DNA from: Folioceros fuciformis
Lineage: Eukaryota > Anthocerotophyta > Anthocerotopsida > Anthocerotales
Length of the DNA: 56,978 nucleotides
Assembly: GCA_049999805.1 (NCBI GenBank)
Contig: JBNGIO010006279.1
Coordinates: 497,815-554,792 of the forward strand
Direction: 5' to 3'
Shown here piece by piece: positions 10,273 to 21,400 of this stretch. The notes below the pieces were generated by a model, which saw only the letters and a list, made by a program, of their open reading frames with translations, did no database searches and was not told the origin of the DNA. Made by a program: the position numbers and the translations under genes. The first letter of the stretch is position 1. The number at the start of each line of letters is the position of its first letter.

Positions 10273-12247
10273 TCAGAGGAGTCGGATGGAAACAGATTGG
10301 ACGAACTTGGTGTCCATCCTGTCGGGTCCTCTGGGAACTATGGAGACCACGACGGGCGCCCGACTAAAGGGCGGCACCCCGATCTGGGCGAGCACGCCGG
10401 AGATGGCGAGGCGGAAGGTCTGGGTACGCCAGCTCTTGCGCTGCACGCTGCCGTCGCGAGCGACGGCAGCGCTGGTGTGGGGAATCTCGTATATGGTGCC
10501 CGCGTACTCGGCGATGGTGATGGGTGTGTCCCCGTCCGCTTCTGGAAGGTTCAAGAACACGTCCAAGATGTTGGTAGTCCTGGTGGGGGTCACCAGCGAC
10601 TGCAGCTCCAGCACCTCCTCCCCCACCGACACTAGCAACAGCTTCTCCGCGGCCAGGCGGGCGAGAGACTTCCCCGGCCTGCCCACCTTGACGTGGACTG
10701 CCGACCCGCGGATGGCGACCGGGTGGCTCCCGTCCGGAATGCTGCCCACCCGGGCGACCGCCGCGATCGCTGCTGGGTCCAGAGGGAGCTTGCTCCGGGA
10801 TGCTGCGGCCTGGAGGATGGCGCTGCCTCGAGGGCGAGGGACGTAGTCTTGGGCCCACGAATTTTCCACATCCTCGTATCGGTACCGGAGGCGCTCGATC
10901 TCCTGGCTGCCGGATACGTTGACGCGCACTGCTTCCCCGTCCTCGTCGAAGAAGAGGAACTCTGCGTCCAGCCAGTCCGGGTCCGTGGGGTTCTGGCGGC
11001 GGCCTCCGGGAAGAGTGTGCCACACCGTCCAGAGGCGGTCCAGGTTCGTGTGCAGGCCGAAGAAGATGGGGTCCCGCGCTGCGGAGTAGAAGTTGCCCAT
11101 GTTTTCGTGGTCCGGCGATGTGAGATCGCCCACCCAGTCGTGGATGCTGTTGTGCGGCACGTACTCGATCCCCCCGCCTCCTGGCGATGCCGCCGTGCCT
11201 TCCACGAATTTCTGGCCGAAGAACGTTTCTGCTGTGTTGGCCAGGTACACGTTCCTGTTCATGGCGATGCGGTTCCGCTCCAGTAGCTCCTCTTCCGTGT
11301 AAGGCGATGGTCCTGCAAGATCCAGCAGCAGCAGCAGGGGGGTCAGTCCATGCCTTGCTGCTTCTGGTGTCCTCATGACAATTCCTTGTCGTCAGATTTC
11401 CAAGTGATACTACACACTCTCATTTAAACCACCGTGAAGGTCACCCAATTCTGTAACACTACTCCAAGTCAGGTTTGTTAGACTCAGACTTTCCGGAGCT
11501 CGTCAGTCTGATGCACGCACCAAATCTTAGACTAGCCCCCGTGAATTGCTGTACGTGGAACAAAAGTTCTTTACCCAAATCGGTGAGCACGTCGAAGGGG
11601 ATGTCGAGGGTGTGAGGAGGAAGATGGAATTTGCTCCGTTTGGGGTCCCGAAGGCCGGGCCATTGGGTGAACTCCAGAGGCAGCTTGTCGGCCCGAGGGT
11701 GGCCGTCGACCACGCTCTGATTGTCGAAATTCCAGTAGGGAAGAGCGAAGGTGTCGTCGCCGATGAGCTTGGCCAGAATCCGCTCATGGAAGTACACGTA
11801 CCATCGGTGCCAGGGCAGAAACAACCAGGACCTGTGCACCAGGAGCGAGGTGTCGGGCTCCAGGTCCCGCTGGATGAGCGCGTCGTTGCAGTAGGCGCAG
11901 TGCATCCAGGCCTGCACGTTGTGCGACCTGGGATCATTCGGGGGCAGCGCCCGCAGCAGCTCGTACGCTCGGTTGTACTTCTCCCAGAACTCCGTGTCAT
12001 TCACCAGCGTGTGGATTGGCCTCCGCACCCGCACCGGCAGCTCCTTCGGGTACTCGAAATCCTTCACCTTGAGCGGCACCGGCGGGCAGCACCGGTACGT
12101 CCCCAACGTGTACTCCAGCGTGATGTTCCGGCATTGCGCGAAGTCTGGAGTCTTCACCGGGGCCGCCCTCGTCCCCAAAACCGCCATCTCCGCCATGACC
12201 CACAAAAACAACACTATGCCGCTCCGCCACCACCTCCATGCCATCAT
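10273..12247 (-). CDS. PPO: Polyphenol oxidase (catechol oxidase/tyrosinase), secretory type
   Basis: Two exons, 12247-11575 and 11312-10273, with a 262-nt phase-1 intron, give about 570 residues. The tyrosinase core has a CuA site with MHCAYC (His plus the Cys of the thioether bridge) and LVHRSWLFLPWHRWY, and a CuB site with HNSIH and FFGLHTNLDRLW. The PPO1_DWL region follows (DPDWLDAEFLFFDEDGE), then a C-terminal KFDV-type domain. All copper-binding His positions I can check are present, so it should oxidise o-diphenols to quinones. Seed-plant PPOs carry a bipartite thylakoid-lumen signal; this one begins with a short hydrophobic leader (WWRSGIVLFLWVMAEMAVLG) that looks like an ER signal peptide, so secretion or the vacuole is more likely. 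Confidence 0.9.
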
Positions 12248-13571
12248 TCCTTGTTTCGGTACTAGCTAGCTCTTTGCCCTCCGCTCTCAAAAGTGTTCCA
12301 CTCAAATCTATCACAGCAATCCCCTGCCCCCACCCTCAATTGATCACATTCAACATTTCCTGTCCCAATCTCGGTCAATCACAAGCATTCTCTCCTCCCA
12401 CCTTCATCAACCCACGGCCCCAGCAGACAGACTTCCCTTTATGCCTCTGTCTCAAGGTCGAACAGCCTCTCGTACCACTCTCGTGGTACTCTCAGTCTCT
12501 TCTTCCTCCCTGCCTGTCGCAGTTCTTGGAGAGCATGAGACCTTTGAGATAGAGTGCACGAGGGGACTGCAGTCCTCCAAGGGCCGCTTACAATTAATGA
12601 GGTGGGAAGGTGCGCGGCTGGTAGCGACCCCCGGTCCTCGACCCGCCACATGCTCACCCATGGGCAGCTGTTAACCTCAGATACCAAAACGTGGACATAT
12701 TTCTCTTGTCAGTCCGAGGAGCGGCTGGAAGAATAATTGAGTCTCAGAATGATGGCGTGAACTCGGTCCGGAGGAGCTGTTGCAAGCGGGAGGAAAAGGA
12801 AGCCATTATTGAGCCAGTGCGCGCATGCCGCGTGCGAGGTACGTCATCTGCTTATGTGTGTGACATGAGCAGTAGCGAGCAGGAGGCGACACGCTAACAA
12901 TGTGCCATGGATGCACATTACAAAAGCGAATATGCATTCAACATTCAACCCGCGGGAAATGCATGCCTACTGCGGAGGAAATTGTCGATGGGTGTGGGGT
13001 CGGGGTCGGGCTACGGAAGGCTCGAAAGGCCATCGTAGCTTCCATCCCACATTTTAAAAACAGTTGATCGTGATTCTGGGCCTAATCGATTCCCTGTCCC
13101 CAAAGTCTCCACCGCAGAAACGAGATGCTTGGTCGGGGATGGAATGGGATGGGAAGCAGCTCTCGAAGCGCATTCGTCTCCTCTTTTGAGCCGGAGCTCA
13201 TTCTGCCAGGCGGGTCGGGTGTTCTGGGAGACTGTACCCTGTTTGCTTGTTGGAAGTTTGGTTGGTTAGGTTAGGGATCACACTGCTGTCAATCTCCGAA
13301 CGCTTCTTGTCGATGTGAATGAATTCGCACTTTGTTGGACGAGTGCCTTGCCCTTTTCGAAGATTCGGGAATCGTCTACAATCCCTTCGAACGCCCAGAC
13401 ATGTACCAGAATTCGAGTCAGACTGTCCATTTTATAACCCGATTGGTTATTTATCGCGCCACCGAGGCGAAGTAAATGGCTTGCGAGTACTTCGGATTGC
13501 CATCACACTGAAGCCCTAGAAACAGTGGAGAAGGTGCGGGATTGAGCTTGCCGCCCCTTCTAATCTGCGAG
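12248..13571. other. Divergent promoter region between PPO and the NudC-like gene
   Basis: The two flanking genes run away from each other. No conserved coding segment was recognised. The NudC-like transcript probably starts in the right part, because its leader intron begins at 13572. Confidence 0.4.
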
Positions 13572-13756
13572 GTGAGTGCCGACCTGATTCTGATCGACTG
13601 GGTTGTGATCAACGCTGCTTGCTTGGCCTTGGGCCTGTAGGTTTCTTCGTGCAAGGTTTGTGACGGTCTGCAGCATTTGTGGTTAGAAACCCTTCGCATG
13701 TTCTTGGTGGTGGGTCTTTGTTTGATTTTGCCCTCGCTTTGCTAAGTCGGTTGTAG
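13572..13756 (+). other. Probable 5'-UTR intron of the NudC-like gene
   Basis: GCGAG|GTGAGT at 13572 and TTGTAG at 13751-13756 make a consistent 185-nt intron ending ten bases before the start ATG at 13767. Not confirmed by transcript data. Confidence 0.5.
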
Positions 13757-13766
13757 GTATTGGAGT

Positions 13767-14792
13767 ATGGCGGTTATTTCGGACTACACCGAGGAAACTC
13801 CGGAAGCGAAGTCGGTGGCAGGGCCTAGCGGTGCCACTCCTCCTAGCTTCCCTCTGGATGAGGCTTTGAGAGCTCTGTTGAAGGAGCACCAGGAGCAGCC
13901 TTTTGAGCTTTTGCGAACGGTGTTTGATTTTCTCAGGAGGAAGACCGACCTGTTCTTGGAGGCCGGGGCTGAAGCCCGTGTTGCAGAAATCGTGACTGCC
14001 GTGAAGCGGCAGAGAGTGGAGGGGAAGGCGGATCAAGACGCTGCCAGGGCTTCGTCTAGCAAGACGAGGACCGGTCCGATTAAGTTGGTTCCGCAGAGTT
14101 TTAGCAAGTCGGTGAAGCAGGAAAAGCCTGCAGTGAAGGAAGAGGCTGCAAATGCCGTCAATCATGAGGAGAAGGGGAAGCCCTCGGAAGATTCCACCAT
14201 GGAGGACAGCACTGTCACCTCTAGCAGCTCTGTAGCGTTGCCGGATGAGCCCGAGAAGGATGACGAGAAGGATGGGGTCAAGCCTAATGCTGGGAACGGT
14301 GCCGACTTGGATAAATATTCTTGGACTCAAACACTGTCGGAGGTGTCGGTGCAGGTCCCTGTACCATCAGGAACTAGGTCTCGAGCTGTGCTGTGTGAAA
14401 TAAAAAAGACACATATCAAGGTGGGCATCAAAGGGGAAGCTCCTATTGTCGAGGGCGACTTGTTCAATCGTGTGAAACCGGATGACTGTTTCTGGAGTTT
14501 GGAGGATGGCAAGGTTGTGTCTGTTCTGCTCACCAAGCACAATCAAATGGAGTGGTGGAAGTCTGTGATCAAGGGTGATATGGAAATCAACACCCAGAAA
14601 GTGGAACCAGAGAACAGCAAACTGGCAGATTTGGACCCTGAGACACGTCAAACTGTGGAGAAAATGATGTATGATCAACGCCAGAAGGCTATGGGACTGC
14701 CAACAGCTGATGAGCAGCAGAAGAACGACATTTTAAAGAAGTTCATGGCTCAACACCCTGAGATGGACTTTTCCAAGGCCAAGGTCTGTTGA
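13767..14792 (+). CDS. NudC / BOBBER1-like co-chaperone (CS domain)
   Basis: 341 residues in one coding exon. The N-terminal part ([20 protein letters not shown], then [12 protein letters not shown]) matches the NudC N-terminal region. A long acidic, Lys/Glu-rich linker follows, and a CS (p23-like) domain begins at [17 protein letters not shown] with the later blocks [20 protein letters not shown] and [11 protein letters not shown]. The C-terminal tail ([12 protein letters not shown], then [16 protein letters not shown]) matches plant NudC proteins. Arabidopsis BOBBER1 is a small-heat-shock-type chaperone needed for development and thermotolerance and acts in the cytoplasm. Its gene has several introns in the coding part as I recall, whereas this copy has none. 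Confidence 0.9.
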   Translation: MAVISDYTEETPEAKSVAGPSGATPPSFPLDEALRALLKEHQEQPFELLRTVFDFLRRKTDLFLEAGAEARVAEIVTAVKRQRVEGKADQDAARASSSKTRTGPIKLVPQSFSKSVKQEKPAVKEEAANAVNHEEKGKPSEDSTMEDSTVTSSSSVALPDEPEKDDEKDGVKPNAGNGADLDKYSWTQTLSEVSVQVPVPSGTRSRAVLCEIKKTHIKVGIKGEAPIVEGDLFNRVKPDDCFWSLEDGKVVSVLLTKHNQMEWWKSVIKGDMEINTQKVEPENSKLADLDPETRQTVEKMMYDQRQKAMGLPTADEQQKNDILKKFMAQHPEMDFSKAKVC

Positions 14793-14989
14793 TAGCCGTC
14801 CTAGGGGGGTAATGAGAAGAACATTAAAGTCCAAGGGCCTGGGACTTTCTTTTTTTTTGTTGCACTGTAACTGGACAGCAAGAGCAGAGACTTTGAGAGA
14901 CAGGTTACCGATGTTCGTGAGAATTTTAGGTGTCATCACGGTCAGTGGACATTTAAGATTAAAGTATTTATGACAAGTTGTAAAGACGT

Positions 14990-15009
14990 CATAGAGTGTG
15001 TACTCTATG
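14990..15009. repeat. Perfect 8-bp inverted repeat, 4-nt loop
   Basis: CATAGAGT-GTGT-ACTCTATG, about 200 bp after the NudC-like stop codon. It could form a hairpin in the 3' UTR; no function is claimed. Confidence 0.4.
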
Positions 15010-15422
15010 GAGGAGTTTTTAGTTACAAGTGTTGTGACAAGTTACATGATGATTGTGTAAACAAAAGTGAACACTGTCATGACCAGTTTGTGAAAGAATG
15101 AATCCTACTTTAGTGGGTAACGGCAGGGACCAGGTTACCATGACATCGGTCCCTCTCCTGAATTCCGACTTCAACTTCTAAGCGCAAGCTAAACTAAGCT
15201 TTAAGGTGAGCAGGGTGGGATTCCTCGGCTGTCGCCAAGTCCATCTCGCAGATTGTCTGCTCACTGCAACAAGATGAGCGGTTGGGTTACACAAAGGGTT
15301 TCCCATGGAACACGCAGAGCTCAAAATTTGTCAGTGTCTGCCACAGCGAAGACGCGTACCCGTGTTCGTTATCCCTCCGAGCTGCTTCTGCTGACACAAC
15401 CTTGCCTGATCGAGAAAGCTCG
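15010..15422. other. Region between convergent NudC-like and PP2C-kinase genes
   Basis: Both genes end here. It contains presumed 3' UTRs; no further gene was recognised. Confidence 0.4.
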
Positions 15423-18400
15423 TTACCAGCCTTCTAGCCAGAATGGAGATGCATCTTCTTCCTCGGTTGTTGGGAACTCGAAAACTTGATAGTGATCTTC
15501 CGCGTGATAAAACTCTAGTGCTGAGGCCAGGCGCGATAAAATCTCTGGGGGAACCACAGTTCTGTGCTCAAGAAGACCTTCCCAATCAAGGCCACGGAAC
15601 CAGGGATGCCTCTTAATGGCATCAACCCCATGGATGCCACAACCGAGTCTCTCCTCCACATCGACCTGAAGCAACTGCTTGACAAATATCATGTCAGGAG
15701 GCTGACGATGAAATCTTGCAGACACATGATGCAAAGGAGGCTCGAACAGAGCACAGACCTTGTCAATAAGATCAGTTGCTTCAGGACTGGACTTTGCAGG
15801 AAACGATAACTGCCTCTGGGCAATCTTGTTGTAGATATCCAGCTCGCTGTCTCTCCATGAACCGAAGGGTAGCTCATTTTGGAGCATGAAATAAAGTAAG
15901 ACACCAAGCGCCCACCTGTTCAAGAGGAGAAGTACTTCAATTAACCTTTGAAGCTTTGAACTTGTGCCTCTGAAGGAACAAGAAAGCCATACCAGTCGGC
16001 GCCTTCATGGTGGCCTCGGCCCTGGATTACTTCAGGTGCCAAGAAGTCTGCCATTCCACATATAGTGAAGGTGCGGGCATTGTCAAGCCGCTTGGCGAAG
16101 CGGAAGTCCACCAACTGGACAATCAGAGAGCTCTGGTCAGGTCATTGCCACAAACCTCCTCACGACAAGCTTTTTTGCTAGCAGAGACAATAGAGCCTAC
16201 CTGGAGCCGGCCACTGCGATCTAGCATCAGCACGTCTGGTGAGACGCCACGATAGATTACTCCATCCTGGGGTTATGATTAGATGGTTAGACATTCCTGC
16301 ATGCTGCAATACAGAAAGTCTTTCCACACTAGACAAGCACCTTGTGAAGAAGGTCCAGAGCCAAAACAACTGAGGCTGCGATGAATCGACTTGCAGCTTC
16401 ATCAAGTGGTGAGAGCAGTATGAGAGCCAGTGGTCCAGCCAACCGGGTGTTCAATAACACTGCAGCATATTCCTTGTTTCCTCGAGTGCACAGCACTTGG
16501 GGCACATATACTGAGGGACTCAAAGTCTGGATGAGAGCTCTCTCATTCAAAATTTGTGCTTCCCTGCTCAATAATTTTACTTTTCGCCTCAGATATCTTT
16601 TCATACTGATGACCTGCTCCGTCTTCCCTGCAATCAGAGTCAAGGGAACAACATGCCCTCAGCATTGGTCATGCGCTTCTCCAAACAGATGTCACTGAAA
16701 AGTTGCAACTCCACGTCAGCAGCCAAGGGGACGACCTCTACCTGATTTTTTCCACAGAACTACGCCAACTTCACAACAGTCTGTAGAATATACAGTCTCT
16801 TGCCATTCCTAGCACAAAACAGTAGCCACACACAACGTCAACATAGGGCCCTCTAGTTACATCCCGAGCAATACTTATCCACCCAGTTTCCACAATAACA
16901 ATGTCACTACCAGATCAGCAAGACGAACTTTTTCGAAGCCAGGAACATCTACTTCAGCAGAGAGCTCCTTCCTCAAAAAGGACATCTTGTCCCTAAGTCT
17001 GCACATTAGAGAGAGCACGTGTGTCAACTCACATTTCCTCGTGACAGCATGAATGGCTAAAGCAAGTAAATGCAAAAAAACAAAAGTAAGGTCTACTTGT
17101 GTTTTCAGGCATTGCTTGCACCTTTCTTCAGCTTCAGTGCGTTGGAGAGGTCCAATGATGTCAATGAATTCCTCCTTGCTCATAGACCAACCCTCCACAT
17201 CCCCAACTGCTACAGCTGTGATAGAACGGGCTGGAGCACCAGTCACAACCCACTCCCCGCAGTACATCACTCCTCTCCGTATCTCAACATCAGGCTGAGG
17301 TGCTACTGTTGGAGAACCAGAACTCAATGTCGGTGAACTCATGGCAGATGGCGTCTCCCGCAAAGGTTCCTTCGGAGCATGAAAGACTTTTGATGCTTGA
17401 ATTGGAGATTGATGGGCTCTTCGTGCAATACGCATTTTATCCCCAAATGCAGGAAGGTCTCGCCTTTTCTTGGAGCCCACAACTTGTTTCATCAGCTCTC
17501 CATGATCTGTGACCTGTACATCTCCTCGGTTCACAATGTAAAATGTGGAAACCTCTTCATCCTGCAGTTGCCGCAAAACCATCAGCTCTTAGTTTTGAAG
17601 CAAAGACAACTTGATCGCGCTTATCCTGGTAATTTTGCAAGCCCAAAGGCACACACGCTAACAAACAGACAGCTCGAAGGCCAAAATGACTTTTCTTTTT
17701 CAAATTGACTCTTGTCCGACTACTTAGCTGTCGATATAGCCAGTACCTTCTCTACAATGACATCACCATCCTGAAACTTGAATTCCACCAGGCAGTCAGC
17801 AAGACGATGCAGCTGATGTAGGCTGAACTTTGAGAGCACATCTAGTGTCCTCATGATCTTCAGTGCAGACTGGTGAGTAAACTTTGTTAGGAGAACACTG
17901 CGGAATGTTTCTCGAGAAAGTGCCCAAAGCGTGCCATTGGTAACAGCTCGGACAGAGGCTTGCCGAGGTTTGTTGTACCTGCCAGATACGCAAGACAAGT
18001 TAAAGCCTGACAGCAATCTAGGACAGACAGTTCACAATCTTTATCAAAACAGCATCATACATTAAGGCAAGCTCGCCGAAACATGCGCTGTCTTCTCCTC
18101 TGTATTGTGCTACCACAGTGCCCATGTCTTGGTCTCCGATGGACGACTGCAAACAAAAACCAGTTCAGTGAATGCAGCCTTAAGTGAGAGGAAATGGAGA
18201 CATGATCCAGGCAAATCTGTCGCAACAACCTGGGAGACCAGAGCTTCAAATCGACCACTTTCAGCAATGTAGAATTGATCGCCTTCAGCGCCCTGTATAG
18301 ACAAGCCAACGTTTCCAATAATTGCACATGGAAAAAAGGATGACGACGAGAATCCAAGCCAACAACTCAGTCGATGTCCACGCGTTGGAACAACTTGTGG

Positions 18401-20484
18401 CTGCCAGGTTACTTACCTGACGTATAATAACATCCCCTGCCTTCACATGCACTCGTTCCATACAACCATAGAGAGTATCCAGCTGCTTCTCAGTCAGGTT
18501 GTGGAATAGGAAATTTGATTGAAGGGCCTTCTCAATTTGCGCCTGTCACCATCACGTTTCGAATATACCAGATATGGGCACCCACACAGAGATCGCAAGA
18601 AGCATAGCGTGAAGACTGTCCTCAAAATGCCGAACCTGAGTTCTGAAGACAAACGGAAAGTGACAAAGATGCATCAAGACATACCCTTTCTTCAGCAGTC
18701 TTCTCGTGTATTTTGGCTGGAGGCAACCAAACGTCGTCAGCCTCTAAGGAAGTCTCAATTGCCCTCAGACGCGCTCTTGACAGATCATGCCTAGCTGGGC
18801 GGACCCCTGATGACTTCCTTGCTCCAAAGGTCAACCCAGGAGAGCTCCCACCTTGTATCTTCTCAGTAAGCGAATATATGTCGCTGTCTTTGATGCCCAG
18901 GGTTCCTTCCGCCTGCATGAAGTCCCCACCAGTTCAGGGAACCACTCCCACACGTGGCCCAGGAGGTAACACAAGCATAAAGAATAAAAAAGGCGCTTAT
19001 GTAGTGCACATCAGATCTCAACCTGTGCACCACCACAACCGCTGCCTGCACTTACATCTTGAAGGCCATCGATATGCACAATGATGATGGTAATGTCATC
19101 GGTACGAGTTTCATATTGAAGCCATAGGCGATAGGACTCGGCCACAATTGCCGCACAAGCATCCCGGGGATCCTTAAACTTTGCAACCTGCAAGACACAA
19201 ATTGAAAGGTAAAAGCATAAGCATCATACTTCACACTGATCATGTCTCCAGAATGCCTGAGCATAGCAGCACTTTGTCTAGGAGCAATTTAATGTGCACA
19301 GCAGAACAAGCATTTCAACTCTGACAGCCAGAAGATACCACCAAGACATACACGGGCATAAGCCACACTCTCACCATGTCCACAACAGCTTGACTTGAGA
19401 GAAATTCAAACACTCCATCACTGGCCACCACCAGAAATGGGTGTTTCGAAGTGAGCTCCATGACAAGCACTTCAGGTACAGCAATAACACCAATACGTTC
19501 GGCCACCGTATCACCAATGCTCCTAGTGAAAGCTGTTCCAGGATACATACCATTCTGCACCCACAGGCGGGGAGGATCCCCATCATCATCCTCTTCCCCA
19601 CCCCAGCACTGAACGTTGGGATTCTTTAGGCCCTCCAACTGATCCAACGTGAGAACCCTGGCTCCAGCTGCTTTCACTCTGGCGCACTCGTCCGGCCGAA
19701 ATGGAGTCTGATCACTGGACAGATCTACCGCAACCAGCTTTTTCCCCCTCTTCTCTGCCAGAACAGCCCTGGAGTCACCTACATTTGCAACATACAGCAT
19801 GCTCCCCCTTACTAACACTGTCACACCTGTCGTACCACTCATGGAATCATCTATGCTATTCCGGTGAAGCTGAGTGTTCGTGGCCGTAAACGCCATATGA
19901 TAGGCCTGAACCGCATCCGTATGGAAATGCCTATTCCTGAGCAGATTCTCGCACAGGTGCTTCTTTGCAAACTGTGAGCACTGAGTCCCAAATTCGCCGT
20001 GCCCATCAAACACGCCGAAGAAGTGGTCATTTTGGTCTTGCCCAAACTGAGTGTGCACACAGAAGCTGTCTTGATTGGCCTTGTCCAGAGCCTCAGGGTA
20101 GTATCCCCGCTGCGAGAGATACGAATACCGCAGCTCGAAATTCCCCGACGGCACATGCACAACCCTGGATCCAGTAGGAGGCAGGTACTGTGCCGACAGT
20201 CGTGAAAGACGCGGCAGCCCCAGATCCAGGTCCGAGGGCTCCAGCTGAGCGGCACCCTGGGCGAGGTGGTAGTCCAGGACCGAGTTTGCACCGCCAAATT
20301 CAACCTTCTCACCACCCACAGCACCATCGCGCGAACCTTGAGACTTCACCCCTTTCTCTTCGTTCCTCCCGGACCCAGCTCCATTACTCGCATTCCTCTG
20401 CTTCTGCCCAAACCCTCTTCCCAAATTGGAGCAGAACCCCGGCCCAGTTTCGTCTGCAGAGGGCTTACCATTGATACAACCCAT
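15423..20484 (-). CDS. PP2C / cyclic-nucleotide-binding / kinase-like fusion (At2g20050 type)
   Basis: Fourteen exons with matching phases: 20484-19375, 19187-19056, 18912-18685, 18542-18417, 18292-18230, 18146-18061, 17978-17747, 17561-17122, 16998-16911, 16741-16696, 16627-16341, 16266-16201, 16114-15993 and 15915-15423, about 1172 residues. It starts MGC, a myristoylation plus palmitoylation signal. The PP2C domain (about 110-410) has [31 protein letters not shown] and VASDGVFEF. Two cyclic-nucleotide-binding domains follow; the first has the cassette [18 protein letters not shown], the second is looser and split by a long low-complexity insert. The C-terminal AGC-like kinase domain has SMKRY Lys and LAPEV, but the HRD motif reads YRG and DFG reads DFR. 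The plant family is known as PKG; Ser after Arg-x-Ala suggests cGMP. The 46-nt exon is the least certain. Confidence 0.9.
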
Positions 20485-21400
20485 CGATCAAGCCCAGGGG
20501 TTACCGGCGACGCAAGAAAGGTTCAAGCATTTCATGCTCCCGGCACAACTCGACCGCGGGCCTTCCTTTCGCCCCTTCACACAGGAAGCAGAGGCAGCGC
20601 CGCTGGCGCCCTGCGCATTCCCTTCCTATCACCTCCGACAACGCCACGACGGCGGAACAAATTCTTCTCTCCCTTCCCTCAAGGCGCTCTGCTCAAGAAC
20701 TGCCTGCAGCATGGGGAAGCCAACCTGCCAGAGCTTCGACACTCCATTTCCTCCGCAGCTGAGAGGAATCTGGGCGAGCTCAGAGCAGATGCACGGCATT
20801 CCTTTCCTGCAACAAGGTGCGGCCCGGAAGAGAATTGCAGCTGCGGAGACGCAGCAGCAGCGAGGCAGTAGGTCGGGCAGAGGAAGAGAGACGGCAGGAA
20901 CGAGAACCCTCCATCGCCAATGCCAGCCCCTCCGTAATTCTGGGTCGCAAGCACCCGCCAGACCCAGAAACGAGTTCAAGCCCGCGGGCAGCCCAGACCT
21001 GGCCTGCCGACACAGCGGTCACAACAGCCGAGGCCCCAGCAAGAGAGAGAGGCTCTCCTCTCCAGCCACCGAGTCCCAACCAAGTCCCGCACTCCCAGCT
21101 GCACGCGGTGCCCGCAAGGCCCAACTCCCGAGACGCGGCACAAGCCCAGCCCCACAGCCAGAATGGGGTTCCTGTTGCGGTGCTAGCGGAACTGCACCCT
21201 TCTTCCACAAGGAGCCTACAGGGTTGCTTCTTCTCGCCGATTCTCTCCACACGCCAACTTCCAGCAACACACTGCCAGCTCTCTTTCACACCCGCAAGGC
21301 CTCATCTGCTCTGAGGAACAGAGCCAGGATAGCCCAAGGGTAAAGTATGAAGCAGCAGGCCCCACAACGAGATCAAATCCTTCAGGACTGCTGCCACAGT
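20485..21400. other. Upstream region of the PP2C-kinase gene
   Basis: GC-rich, purine/pyrimidine-skewed DNA with long open frames on both strands caused by composition. Likely contains the 5' UTR and promoter of the minus-strand gene. Confidence 0.4.

Noticed and set aside
20426-21343. Plus-strand open frame of 305 codons
   Set aside because: Lies antisense to the first exon and upstream region of the PP2C-kinase gene. Pro/Ser/Ala/Arg-rich low complexity without any domain; explained by GC-rich composition.
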